Shown one piece after another: positions 9,440 through 18,457 of a stretch of 64,000 bases of DNA. A program made the position numbers and the translations under genes. The stretch's first letter is position 1, and every line of letters begins with the position of its first letter. The stretch covers positions 5,948 to 69,947 of the forward strand of contig JAVVWP010000006.1 in assembly GCA_036652055.1 (NCBI GenBank), given 5' to 3'. Under the pieces are notes generated by a model that was given only the letters and a program-made list of their open reading frames with translations, had not been told where the DNA came from and ran no database searches. The stretch is from Fimenecus sp036652055 (GTDB taxonomy: Bacteria > Bacillota > Clostridia > Oscillospirales > Acutalibacteraceae).

Positions 9440-10001
9440 TATGAAAAAAAGGGCGGAGCTTCAAAGAATTTTAGCACCGCTGCATATAAATGTTTTAACA
9501 GCCGAGGAGGCTAAAATAGATTTAACAGATGTTGAAGAAACAGGCTTAACATTTGAAGAAAATGCGTTTTTAAAAGCAGACAGTGGTTGCAGAGAAAGCG
9601 GTATGCCGTGTATTGCTGATGATTCGGGGCTTGTGGTTGACGCCTTAAACGGTGAGCCGGGCATTTTTTCTGCAAGATATGCAGGAGAGCATGGCAATGA
9701 TGTAAAAAACAACGAAAAGCTTTTATTTAATTTAAAAGATGTTCCTAAAGAAAAAAGAACAGCACGCTTTGTAAGTACGGTGTGCGTTGCTTTTCCAAAC
9801 GGAAAAAGCTTTACAGTTCGTGGTGAGTGCGAGGGAATAATAGCCTTTGAAATTCACGGAAAAGGCGGATTTGGTTATGATCCATTATTTTTAGTTGGTG
9901 ATAAGACCTTTGGCGAATTAAATTCACAGGAAAAGGACAAAATAAGCCATAGAGGCAATGCACTTAGAAAATTAGTTGAAGAATTAAAAAAGTATATTTA
10001 A
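9414..10001 (+). CDS. rdgB: XTP/dITP diphosphatase (RdgB/HAM1 family)
   Basis: This family hydrolyses non-canonical purine triphosphates such as XTP and dITP to monophosphates, keeping them out of DNA and RNA. The protein starts MDFLIATHNMKKRAEL, where the family usually has (S/A)T(N/H)N.K; FEENAFLKA, ADDSGLVVDAL and GKGGFGYDPLF are further family motifs. The length of 195 residues is typical. Translation starts at TTG 9414 with AAGGAG 9 bases upstream, within the end of ftsY, so the two genes are likely coupled. Confidence 0.95.
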   Translation: MDFLIATHNMKKRAELQRILAPLHINVLTAEEAKIDLTDVEETGLTFEENAFLKADSGCRESGMPCIADDSGLVVDALNGEPGIFSARYAGEHGNDVKNNEKLLFNLKDVPKEKRTARFVSTVCVAFPNGKSFTVRGECEGIIAFEIHGKGGFGYDPLFLVGDKTFGELNSQEKDKISHRGNALRKLVEELKKYI

Positions 10002-10029
10002 AAGATTTGAAAATATTAAGGAGAATTTA

Positions 10030-10413
10030 ATGACAAGTAAAGAAAGAGCGAATTTTCGCTCACAGGCAAATGGTATAGAGGTATTATTCCAAGTAGGAAA
10101 AGGCGGAATATCCGATGCACTTATAAAACAAACAGATGACGCTCTAAAAGCAAGAGAGCTTATAAAATTAAAAGTTCTTGAAACATCACCAGAGTCAGCA
10201 AAAGAAATTGCAAATAAGCTTGCCGAGGCAACAGAGAGTGAAGTTGTTTCGGTTATAGGCGGAAGTATGATTTTTTATCGTTACAATAAAAAGCTTCACG
10301 AAAAAAAGAAAGTAAAGCTTACGGTAAAAAAAGTTGTAAAAACAAACAGGCGAGATAGAACAGGCAGAACAACTAACGCAACAGGTGTTGACAGACTTCG
10401 CTCAAAGAGATAA
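10030..10413 (+). CDS. yhbY: YhbY-family (CRM domain) RNA-binding protein
   Basis: CRS1-YhbY domain proteins bind pre-50S ribosomal particles. The CRM fold covers about residues 1-95; the segment VLFQVGKGGISDAL carries the conserved GKGG-like loop, and VVSVIGGSMIFYRYN closes the domain. A very basic tail of about 30 residues follows, ending DRLRSKR, which is longer than the 97-residue E. coli protein and may add RNA affinity. AAGGAG precedes the ATG. It sits between rdgB and nadD, the order found in many Firmicutes. Confidence 0.9.
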   Translation: MTSKERANFRSQANGIEVLFQVGKGGISDALIKQTDDALKARELIKLKVLETSPESAKEIANKLAEATESEVVSVIGGSMIFYRYNKKLHEKKKVKLTVKKVVKTNRRDRTGRTTNATGVDRLRSKR

Positions 10414-10437
10414 AAGCAAAAAGAGAGGTGTGGCAAA

Positions 10438-11067
10438 GTGAAAATTGGAATTTTTGGCGGAACATTTAATCCACCGCACAAGGGGCATGAAAAATTAGTG
10501 TCGGATTTTTTGCAAACCTTAAATCTTGACAAGGTAATGATAATTCCAAACAAAAAGCCCACCCATAAGCAATGTGAGGATTTAGCATTTGATACTGACA
10601 GGCTTGAGATGTGTCGACTTGCATTCAAAAATCCAAAATATGAAATAAGTAGCATTGAAATTGACAGAAGCACAGACAGCTATATGATTTTTACCATTGA
10701 TGAAATTTTAGAAAAATATCCATCGGCAGAGCTTTATCTCATAATCGGGGCAGATATGTTTTTGATTTTTCACAAGTGGTATAAGCATCGTGAAATAATC
10801 GAAAAGTGCAAAAAAATTTGCGTAGCAACAAGAGATGAAGAAGATACAATAAAATCTCTTAGAAACTATGCGTTCGAGCATTTTAAAATTTATATTCCCG
10901 AGTTAGAAAGTGATAAAATATTACTTTCAAAGGCAGAGCCATTTATAATTAGCTCAACAAAAATTCGTGAAAAAATAGCAAAAAACGAATTAATTACAGA
11001 TTTTGTATGTGATGATGTTGCAAATTATATAGTAAAAAGAGGTTTGTATGGATACACAAAGAAATGA
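10438..11067 (+). CDS. nadD: Nicotinate-nucleotide adenylyltransferase
   Basis: NadD joins nicotinate mononucleotide and ATP to give deamido-NAD in NAD synthesis; nadE, the next enzyme, is at 23.3 kb. The N-terminal nucleotidyltransferase motif GGTFNPPHKGH is at residues 7-17, and the C-terminal ISSTKIRE motif near residue 177 is the expected phosphate-binding element. The start is GTG 10438 with GAGAGG upstream. The last 20 bases overlap yqeK. Confidence 0.95.
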   Translation: MKIGIFGGTFNPPHKGHEKLVSDFLQTLNLDKVMIIPNKKPTHKQCEDLAFDTDRLEMCRLAFKNPKYEISSIEIDRSTDSYMIFTIDEILEKYPSAELYLIIGADMFLIFHKWYKHREIIEKCKKICVATRDEEDTIKSLRNYAFEHFKIYIPELESDKILLSKAEPFIISSTKIREKIAKNELITDFVCDDVANYIVKRGLYGYTKK

Positions 11068-11626
11068 TGAATTTTTAGAAGAAATCAAAAAAAGACTTAC
11101 AAAGGCAAGATTTTATCATTCGCTAAATGTAGCCGATGAAGCTAAAAAGTTAGCCGAATTTTATGGCGCTGATAAAGAAAAAGCCTTTACTGCGGGGCTT
11201 GTTCACGATATAATGAAAGACACAGATAAAAATGAGCAGCTTAGAATATTAGAAAAAAATGGAATATCACTTACAAACACCGAAAAAGATAATCCTAAGC
11301 TTTGGCACGCAATATCAGGAGCAGTATTTTTAGAAAAAGAGCTTAATGTTACTGATAAAGAAATAATTTCTGCTGTGCGTTTTCATACAACAGGCAAAGA
11401 AAATATGACGCTTATAGAAAAAATCATATATATAGCAGATTATATTGCAGCAGATAGAAACTATCAGGGAATTGAAATAATGCGTGAAAAAGCATATAAA
11501 AGTCTTGAATTAGCAATGCTCGAAGGGCTTTCGTTTACGATAACCTATAATATAAAAAAAGCCGTTTCAATTCACGAGGACAGCATAAAATGTTATAATG
11601 AAATAGTTAGAGAGGAAAAAAAATAA
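11048..11626 (+). CDS. yqeK: HD-domain hydrolase YqeK (diadenosine tetraphosphatase)
   Basis: The protein has the HD-domain ligands in order: the first histidine in RFYHSLNV, the HD pair in GLVHDIMKD and the later histidines in LWHAISGA and VRFHTTGK. YqeK proteins hydrolyse Ap4A symmetrically to ADP, as shown for Firmicute members. It overlaps nadD by 20 bases and rsfS by one base (TAATG). The conserved order nadD-yqeK-rsfS supports the assignment. Length 192 residues is normal. Confidence 0.92.
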   Translation: MDTQRNDEFLEEIKKRLTKARFYHSLNVADEAKKLAEFYGADKEKAFTAGLVHDIMKDTDKNEQLRILEKNGISLTNTEKDNPKLWHAISGAVFLEKELNVTDKEIISAVRFHTTGKENMTLIEKIIYIADYIAADRNYQGIEIMREKAYKSLELAMLEGLSFTITYNIKKAVSIHEDSIKCYNEIVREEKK

Positions 11627-11979
11627 TGATTACAGAAGAAATTTTAGAAAAATCAATAAGAATTTTAGACTTAAAAAAAGCAGAGGATATAAAAGCACTT
11701 AAAATCACTGATTTGTCAGCAGTTGCAGATTATTTTGTTATTGCAACAGGAACATCAACAACTCATGTAAAGTCACTCGCAGGCGACCTTGAGGACGAGC
11801 TTGCAAAGCAAGGTCAAGAGCCAAAAAGCATTGAGGGCAGAGCAACAGGCTGGATTTTACTTGACTATGGCAATGTTGTTATCCACATTTTCACACCTGA
11901 CACTCGTGAACATTTCAATCTTGAAAATCTTTGGGCAGATGCAAAGAATGTCGATTTGTCAAAATGGATTACCGAATAA
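11626..11979 (+). CDS. rsfS: Ribosome silencing factor RsfS
   Basis: RsfS binds ribosomal protein uL14 on the 50S subunit and blocks subunit joining when nutrients are scarce. The 117-residue protein shows the family pattern VADYFVIATGTSTTHVKSL near residue 31, a GxxxGWILLDYGNVVIHIF strand near residue 79, and an REHFNLENLW segment near the end. The start overlaps the yqeK stop by one base. It ends 31 bp before leuS in the same direction. Confidence 0.95.
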   Translation: MITEEILEKSIRILDLKKAEDIKALKITDLSAVADYFVIATGTSTTHVKSLAGDLEDELAKQGQEPKSIEGRATGWILLDYGNVVIHIFTPDTREHFNLENLWADAKNVDLSKWITE

Positions 11980-12010
11980 ATTGTTTTCTAAATCGGAAAG
12001 GATATAAGCT

Positions 12011-14419
12011 ATGAATATAGATGTAAAAAAAGTTGAAAAAAAATGGCAGGAAGAATGGGAGAAAAAAGGCGCTTTTCACGCTAAAAACGATTACAGTCTT
12101 CCAAAATTTTATTGCCTTGTTGAATTTCCATACCCATCAGGGCAAGGGCTTCATGTTGGGCATCCTCGCTCATATACAGCACTTGATGTTGTTGCAAGAA
12201 AGAAAAGGCTTGAGGGATTTAATGTCCTTTATCCTATGGGATGGGACGCTTTTGGATTGCCAACCGAAAATTTTGCTATAAAAAATCACATACACCCTGA
12301 AGTGGTTACAAGGGATAATGTTGCCCATTTTAAACAGCAGCTTCAATCGCTTGGATTTTCATTTGACTGGAGTCGAGAAATAAATACGACCGATCCATCA
12401 TATTATAAATGGACACAATGGATTTTCTTACAGCTTTTTAAACACGATTTAGCATATAAAAAAGAAAGTGCAGTAAATTGGTGTACATCTTGTAAGTGCG
12501 TGCTTGCAAACGAGGAGGTTGTCGGCGGTGTTTGTGAACGCTGTGGCAGTGAAGTAGTCAGAAAGGTAAAAAGCCAATGGATGCTTAAAATTACCGAGTA
12601 TGCAGACAGGCTTTTAACAGACCTTGATGACCTTGATTTTATAGATAGAGTTAAAACTCAACAAAGAAACTGGATTGGTCGCTCAACAGGTGCAGAGGTT
12701 GACTTTGGCACAACAATCGGCGATACCTTAACCGTTTATACAACACGCCCTGATACTCTTTTTGGGGCTACATATATGGTAATTTCGCCTGAGCATCCGC
12801 TTATTGAAAAGTGGAGTGACAGCCTTAAAAATATTGATGAGATTAGAAATTATCAAGAGGACGCCTCAAAAAAATCAGATTTTGAGCGTACCGAAGTTAA
12901 TAAAAATAAAACAGGCGTTAAATTAGACGGAGTTATGGCAATTAACCCTGTAAACAAAAAAGAAATTCCGATTTTCATTTCAGATTATGTACTTGTATCC
13001 TATGGTACAGGTGCAATAATGGCTGTTCCTGCTCACGATGAGCGTGATTTTGAATTTGCAAAGAAGTTTGATTTGCCAATAGTCGAGGTTGTAAAAGGCG
13101 GAGAAGATGTGCAAGATGCACCGTTTACGGATTGTGCCAAAGGAGTTTTGACAAATTCTGATTTCCTCAACGGACTTTCAGTAGAAGATGCTAAAGTTAA
13201 AATTATAGATTGGTTGGCTCAAAATAAAATCGGTCACGAAAAGGTTAATTTCAAGCTTCGTGACTGGGTATTTTCTCGTCAGCGTTATTGGGGCGAGCCT
13301 ATTCCTATTGTCATTTGTCCTGATTGCGGATATGTTCCAATTCCAGAGTCAGAGCTTCCATTAAAACTTCCCATGGTTGAAAGCTATGAGCCAACAGAAA
13401 CAGGCGAAAGCCCACTTTCAAAGGTTACCGATTGGGTAAACACTACTTGCCCACACTGCGGAAAACCTGCTAAAAGAGAAACGGATACAATGCCACAATG
13501 GGCAGGTTCATCATGGTATTTCCTAAGATATATGGATCCCACTAATGACAAAATGCTTGCATCACCTGAGGCAATTAAATATTGGGGACCTGTTGATTGG
13601 TATAATGGCGGTATGGAGCATACAACTCTCCATCTTCTTTATAGCAGATTTTGGCATAAATTCCTTTATGATATTGGTGTTGTATCAACAAAAGAGCCAT
13701 ATCAAAAGAGAACAAGCCACGGTATGATTTTGGGTGAGAATGGCGAAAAGATGTCAAAGTCAAGAGGCAATGTAGTTAATCCTGATGACATTGTAAATGA
13801 ATATGGTGCTGATACAATGCGTCTTTATGAAATGTTTATCGGAGATTTTGAAAAGGCAGCACCGTGGAAAACTTCAAGCATAAAGGGCTGTAAACGCTTT
13901 ACTGAAAGATTTTGGAACTTACAGGAATTTTTGGTAGATGGCAATGCTTATTCAAAAGACCTTGAAAGCTTATTCCACAGGACTATAAAAAAAGTTACAA
14001 GTGATATTGACAGCTTAAAAGCAAATACAGCGATTGCAACGATGATGTCACTTATAAATGCAATTTATGAAAAGGGAAGCATAAACAAGGCAGAGCTTAA
14101 AGCGCTCACAATCATCTTAAACCCATTTGCTCCGCACATTACAGAAGAAATGTGGAGTGTAATGAATTTTGGCGGTGCAGTCACCGACCAAAAGTGGCCA
14201 TCATATGATGAAGCTAAGTGCGAAGAAAAAAATGTTGAAATAGTTATTCAAATAAATGGCAAAATCAGAGAAAAGCTAATTGTTCCTGCTGATATTGAAA
14301 ATGCTGATGCAATAGCTCTTGCTAAGGCAGAAAGCAAAATAGCAGAAGAAATAACTGGAAAGACAATTGTTAAAGAATTTTACATTAAAGGCAAACTTGT
14401 TAATATTGTAGTAAAATAA
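12011..14419 (+). CDS. leuS: Leucyl-tRNA synthetase
   Basis: LeuS charges tRNA-Leu. The class I signature HVGH is at residues 48-51 and the KMSKS loop (EKMSKSRGN) near residue 580. Between them lie the CP1 editing domain, with the TTRPDTLFGATYM and GTGAIMAVPAHDERD editing motifs, and a four-cysteine zinc site (CTSCKC and CERCG near residues 158-178). A further CPDCG/CPHCG pair lies near residues 433-480. The C-terminal anticodon domain is complete. An AAAGGA site precedes the ATG. No T-box leader is visible upstream; the gene is probably read from the ftsY promoter or an internal one. Confidence 0.97.
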   Translation: MNIDVKKVEKKWQEEWEKKGAFHAKNDYSLPKFYCLVEFPYPSGQGLHVGHPRSYTALDVVARKKRLEGFNVLYPMGWDAFGLPTENFAIKNHIHPEVVTRDNVAHFKQQLQSLGFSFDWSREINTTDPSYYKWTQWIFLQLFKHDLAYKKESAVNWCTSCKCVLANEEVVGGVCERCGSEVVRKVKSQWMLKITEYADRLLTDLDDLDFIDRVKTQQRNWIGRSTGAEVDFGTTIGDTLTVYTTRPDTLFGATYMVISPEHPLIEKWSDSLKNIDEIRNYQEDASKKSDFERTEVNKNKTGVKLDGVMAINPVNKKEIPIFISDYVLVSYGTGAIMAVPAHDERDFEFAKKFDLPIVEVVKGGEDVQDAPFTDCAKGVLTNSDFLNGLSVEDAKVKIIDWLAQNKIGHEKVNFKLRDWVFSRQRYWGEPIPIVICPDCGYVPIPESELPLKLPMVESYEPTETGESPLSKVTDWVNTTCPHCGKPAKRETDTMPQWAGSSWYFLRYMDPTNDKMLASPEAIKYWGPVDWYNGGMEHTTLHLLYSRFWHKFLYDIGVVSTKEPYQKRTSHGMILGENGEKMSKSRGNVVNPDDIVNEYGADTMRLYEMFIGDFEKAAPWKTSSIKGCKRFTERFWNLQEFLVDGNAYSKDLESLFHRTIKKVTSDIDSLKANTAIATMMSLINAIYEKGSINKAELKALTIILNPFAPHITEEMWSVMNFGGAVTDQKWPSYDEAKCEEKNVEIVIQINGKIREKLIVPADIENADAIALAKAESKIAEEITGKTIVKEFYIKGKLVNIVVK

Positions 14420-14469
14420 TAGTGATACAATTTTAAAATAAGGGCTAAATAAAAGAATGTTAAAAAGAT

Positions 14470-14497
14470 AAAAGAGCCTACATTTGGCTCTTTTGTC
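14470..14497 (+). terminator. Rho-independent terminator after leuS
   Basis: A 9-bp stem, AAAAGAGCC (14470-14478) with GGCTCTTTT (14486-14494), ends in a T run. It lies 50 bases after the leuS stop and closes the ftsY-leuS run. Confidence 0.85.
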
Positions 14498-14533
14498 ATT
14501 CGTTTAAATTGATGAAAATGTGGAGAGTTTTTT

Positions 14534-15829
14534 ATGAAAGATAGGTATAAAAGAATAATAGCCACTTGTCTGCTTTTCACCTTGACAGTTGCGCTTGTTC
14601 TTCACTGTGATACAATTTCAAAGAGAATAGAAATTGCAAATGCGACAGGAATAAATTCAATAACAGACCGATTTTTAAAAGAACACTTTTCAGAAGATAA
14701 TCAAAACATTCAAGAGTTGATTGATAATTCAGGAAAAAGTGGCGATAAGGCGTTTTTAAAAACAATAGCTTCAACCTTTGGCGAATTGTTTTTAATTGCG
14801 AAAGACTTGGCAAAAGAAAACATCAGTGTGACAAGTCCCGAATTTACGGGGCGGGTAAAAGGTATTTTTGAGGGGCTTTTTAAAATCGATATTGCAACAA
14901 TGGGTACCAATCCTAATATAAATGGGCTAAACAATACTGGCTTTACCTCGCTTGCTGCCAAAAAGATTTGGACAATTATGGATTATTATGATAAAGACAG
15001 ATTGTCATCGCAAAAAGTATCAGACGGAATAGAAATTAAAAAAGGCATTCCATATATTAATGATGGCACAAATGAGCATATGCTTGATATTTACAATAAG
15101 GCTGATGGTGCTAAGAAAAAGCCTGTAATCATTGATATTCACGGTGGCGGTTTAATGTATGGCGATAAGGAAATGAATAGAATTTATGTTTCACGCCTTG
15201 CCGAAAAAGGATTTGTAGTTGTTAATGTGAATTACAGAATTTGCCCCAATGTTTTATATCCATCGCAGGTTGCTGACATAATGTCATCATATAAATGGGT
15301 TGCAGAAAATGCAGATGAATATGGATTTGACCTTAACAATGTGTTCGTTGTAGGCGATTCGGCAGGTGGGCAACTTGCATTTTACACTTCAATAGTAAAT
15401 ACAAGCGAATATCTTAAAAACCTTTATGAAGTTGAAAACACAGGGCTTAATATAAAGGCGTTAGGGCTTATTTCGGGTATGTTTGATATGAAAAGCGGAC
15501 TTAACAGCGTTTTAAATCCGTGCATTTTAGGATATGAATTTAAAACTTCAAAATATTTTCCATATTTACAACCTGAAGAAATAATAGACCTCGGAACGCC
15601 ACCGCCAGCATATATTGTTACAAGTGCAAAGGATTTTCTTCGTTCGGCATCGCAGGACCTTGACAGGTTACTGTCCGAAAAAGGCGTTGAGCATAGATTT
15701 CACGATTGGGAAATAACTATCAATCGCTCGTCGGGGCATATAACGAGCGTTGCTTATCCAGATTTTCCTGAAAGCGTAACAACAACAAATGAACTTGTTG
15801 AATTTTTGCAAAGATATATCACTAATTGA
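14534..15829 (+). CDS. Membrane-anchored alpha/beta hydrolase (esterase/lipase type)
   Basis: The 431-residue protein has one hydrophobic N-terminal segment (about residues 8-24), so it is probably exported or anchored. The C-terminal half is a hormone-sensitive-lipase/BD-FAE-type hydrolase: oxyanion motif IHGGGLMYGD near residue 202 and nucleophile elbow GDSAGG with Ser near residue 276. A late Asp (TSAKDFL) and His (SSGHITS) could complete the triad. The N-terminal 160 residues match nothing I recognise. It stands alone between two terminators. A role in deacetylating plant or host glycans is possible but not shown. Confidence 0.75.
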   Translation: MKDRYKRIIATCLLFTLTVALVLHCDTISKRIEIANATGINSITDRFLKEHFSEDNQNIQELIDNSGKSGDKAFLKTIASTFGELFLIAKDLAKENISVTSPEFTGRVKGIFEGLFKIDIATMGTNPNINGLNNTGFTSLAAKKIWTIMDYYDKDRLSSQKVSDGIEIKKGIPYINDGTNEHMLDIYNKADGAKKKPVIIDIHGGGLMYGDKEMNRIYVSRLAEKGFVVVNVNYRICPNVLYPSQVADIMSSYKWVAENADEYGFDLNNVFVVGDSAGGQLAFYTSIVNTSEYLKNLYEVENTGLNIKALGLISGMFDMKSGLNSVLNPCILGYEFKTSKYFPYLQPEEIIDLGTPPPAYIVTSAKDFLRSASQDLDRLLSEKGVEHRFHDWEITINRSSGHITSVAYPDFPESVTTTNELVEFLQRYITN

Positions 15830-15841
15830 ATAAAAAGCATA

Positions 15842-15885
15842 AAAGTGGCAGTTATCCGTCTTTTTGGATAACTGCCACTTTATTA
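15842..15885. terminator. Bidirectional terminator between convergent genes
   Basis: A perfect 16-bp stem joins 15842-15857 and 15866-15881 (AAAGTGGCAGTTATCC and its complement), with an A run on one side and T-rich sequence on the other. It serves both the hydrolase gene and the convergent GH3 gene. Confidence 0.9.
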
Positions 15886-15895
15886 TTTTGCGTTA

Positions 15896-18337
15896 TTAGA
15901 TTGATTTAATAAGAGTTCCAATATTAGAAATAACATGACCTAAGCCACCGAGTATTTTTGAAAGACCTTTTCCTGCTGACTCGTCATTCAAAATAAGCAA
16001 AAGACCATTAGCCATTTCAGGAGTAAATGCACCCATACTCATTGCGATATAATTGCGAATAGGCGTTTGAAGAATAAATTTAACTTCCATTCCGTCTTCT
16101 GCACTGCCTGTTGCTGTTACTACAAGCTTTGTAACCATTTTAACTATTCTGCTACCCCATTTTCCGTCTTTAGCGTCTTCAAGGGTATTAGTGATGTCAA
16201 GCTTTATTGATTTATCTCGAACAGATGGAGGAAGCTCTCTGCCATAAACCGCTTTAAATTCATCGGCTGAAACATCAGAAATATTTCCGCCATAATAGCA
16301 AGGAGCATTTTCTTTGTAAGATGGGATTTTTGCGTCAACTGTTGACTTAACAAAAACCTTGTCACTAAGTTTAATATCACGAGATGATGCACCAATAAGA
16401 ATTTCAAAATCTCCTGTTTCGATATGCCAATCGTGAATAAGAACATTATAATAAGCAAATGAACGCTTATCAAGAGTAATTGAAACTTCTTTTTCTTCGC
16501 CAGCTACAAGGAAAACTTTTGTAAAGCCTTTAAGCTCTTTTAATGGGCGATAAATTTGGCTTTCAATATCTCTAACATAAAGCTGTGCAACCTCTGCACC
16601 GTCGACTTTTCCTATATTTTTGATTTTGAAGGTGACAGTCAATTCATCGGTATCATTAATTTTTTTGTTTGAAAGCTTTAAATCACTATATTCAAAGGAG
16701 GTATATGAAAGTCCAAACCCAAATGGGAAAAGAACATCTTTTTTAGCAGTGTCATAATATCTATATCCAACATAAATGCCTTCACGATATTCAACCGAAA
16801 CATTAGTTCCCATATAGCAATAACTTGGGTTGTCAGAAAGTGCAATCGGATAGGTTTCAGCAAGCTTACCAGATGGATTAACCTCGCCAAAAAGGATATT
16901 AGCAATAGCACTTCCGCCTGCTTGCCCTGAAAGATATGTGTTAAGAAGGGCGTTAGCTTTTGAAAGCCAAGGCATTTCAACAACAGAACCACCAAAAAGA
17001 ACAACGACAACATTAGGGTTAACTTCTTTAACTGCATTTAAAAGCTGAACATGAGAAGTAGGAATTCTAATTTGATTTCTATCAAAGCCTTCAGCCTCAT
17101 AGCTTTCAGTAAGACCTATGCAAACAATAGCAATTTCTGCACTTTTAGCAGCTTCCACAGCTTGTGCAAATAAAGTATTGTCAACCACATCTTTTTTCTT
17201 GTTATATCCTGCGGCATAAATTGCTTTAACGCCCATATCGAGAATAGCATCAAAAGTGTTATCGACTTTAATTGGATTAATAAGTGAAGAACCAGCACCT
17301 TGATAGCGTGGAGCTTTTGCCATTTCACCGATAACAGCAACTGTTTTGTCTTTAGAAAGAGGTAGAATTCCATCATTTTTCATAAGAACCATTGACTGCT
17401 CTGCAATTTTGCGAGCGAGAGCGTGATGAGCCTCGGCATCGTAGGTATAATCTTCTCCCCGAACGCTGTCACCTCTAAAAGCTAAATCGATAAGTCTGTC
17501 AACATTTTCATCAAGCAGACTTTCTTCTACTATACCACTTTCGACAGCCGCAATAATCTGTTTTGCAGCGCGACCGCTTGAAGTTGGCATTTCTAATTCT
17601 TGACCAGCTAAAAGACCTTCAACACGGTCATTTTCAGCACCCCAGTCGGTAACAACTATGCCTTTAAAGCCCCACTCGTTTCTAAGAACATCAGTGAGTA
17701 GCCATTTATTTTCAGTACAGTGTGTGTCATTTAAACGGTTATAAGCTGCCATAATTGTCCAAGGCTGGCTTTCTTTAACTGCCATTTCAAATCCTGCAAG
17801 ATATATTTCTCTAAGTGTTCTTTCGTCGACAACTGAATTAACAGTAAGCCTGCAAGCTTCTTGATTGTTAGCAGCAAAGTGTTTAAGACTTGTGCCAATT
17901 CCACGAGCTTGAACTCCGTTAATAAATGAAGTTGCATATTTTCCTGCTAAAAATGGATCTTCTGAAAAATATTCAAAATTTCTTCCACAGGTTGGTGAAC
18001 GCTTTATGTTAATTCCTGGGCCTAAAAGAATAGAAATCTGCTCTTTTAAACATTCTTCACCGAGAGCATCGCCCATCTCAGCAATTAAATCAGTGTCCCA
18101 TGAGCAAGCAGTAGTCGCAGCGGTTGGAAAACAAATTGCAGGAACACCTGCAAGCGAAGTCAATTGTTCTTTCGTTTTTTCTTTCGTTCTTTTGCGAAGT
18201 CCGTGAGGGCCATCTGTCATCATAATTGACGGAATTCCAACACTGGGAATTGCTTTAGTATTCCAATAATCTCCGCCTGAACAAAGGCTTGCTTTTTCTT
18301 CCAAAGTCATTTTGCTGATTATTTCTGAATATTTCAA
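15896..18337 (-). CDS. Glycoside hydrolase family 3 beta-glucosidase-like enzyme
   Basis: GH3 enzymes release terminal beta-linked sugars. The N-terminal barrel carries GPGINIKRSPTCGRNFEYFSED-type sequence (key residues R, K, H of the KHFAANNQE segment) and the nucleophile Asp in VVTDWGAE, near residue 230. The second sandwich domain and a fibronectin-III-like domain (YRPLKELKGFTKV) follow. A further 150 C-terminal residues do not match the core. No signal peptide, so it is cytoplasmic. I place the start at TTG 18337, because the GGAGG that serves it lies 8 bases upstream; the longer frame from ATG 18352 contains that site inside its codons. Confidence 0.92.
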   Translation of the reverse strand: MKYSEIISKMTLEEKASLCSGGDYWNTKAIPSVGIPSIMMTDGPHGLRKRTKEKTKEQLTSLAGVPAICFPTAATTACSWDTDLIAEMGDALGEECLKEQISILLGPGINIKRSPTCGRNFEYFSEDPFLAGKYATSFINGVQARGIGTSLKHFAANNQEACRLTVNSVVDERTLREIYLAGFEMAVKESQPWTIMAAYNRLNDTHCTENKWLLTDVLRNEWGFKGIVVTDWGAENDRVEGLLAGQELEMPTSSGRAAKQIIAAVESGIVEESLLDENVDRLIDLAFRGDSVRGEDYTYDAEAHHALARKIAEQSMVLMKNDGILPLSKDKTVAVIGEMAKAPRYQGAGSSLINPIKVDNTFDAILDMGVKAIYAAGYNKKKDVVDNTLFAQAVEAAKSAEIAIVCIGLTESYEAEGFDRNQIRIPTSHVQLLNAVKEVNPNVVVVLFGGSVVEMPWLSKANALLNTYLSGQAGGSAIANILFGEVNPSGKLAETYPIALSDNPSYCYMGTNVSVEYREGIYVGYRYYDTAKKDVLFPFGFGLSYTSFEYSDLKLSNKKINDTDELTVTFKIKNIGKVDGAEVAQLYVRDIESQIYRPLKELKGFTKVFLVAGEEKEVSITLDKRSFAYYNVLIHDWHIETGDFEILIGASSRDIKLSDKVFVKSTVDAKIPSYKENAPCYYGGNISDVSADEFKAVYGRELPPSVRDKSIKLDITNTLEDAKDGKWGSRIVKMVTKLVVTATGSAEDGMEVKFILQTPIRNYIAMSMGAFTPEMANGLLLILNDESAGKGLSKILGGLGHVISNIGTLIKSI

Positions 18338-18457
18338 ATTATTTTCCTCCATATTAAAAAATCGTACTGTTATATATTAATTCATATCATATCTTATTTC
18401 AAGAAATATCGTGTACCAAGCTATTTTTTTGTCAAAACCCATAAAAACAGCAGTGGT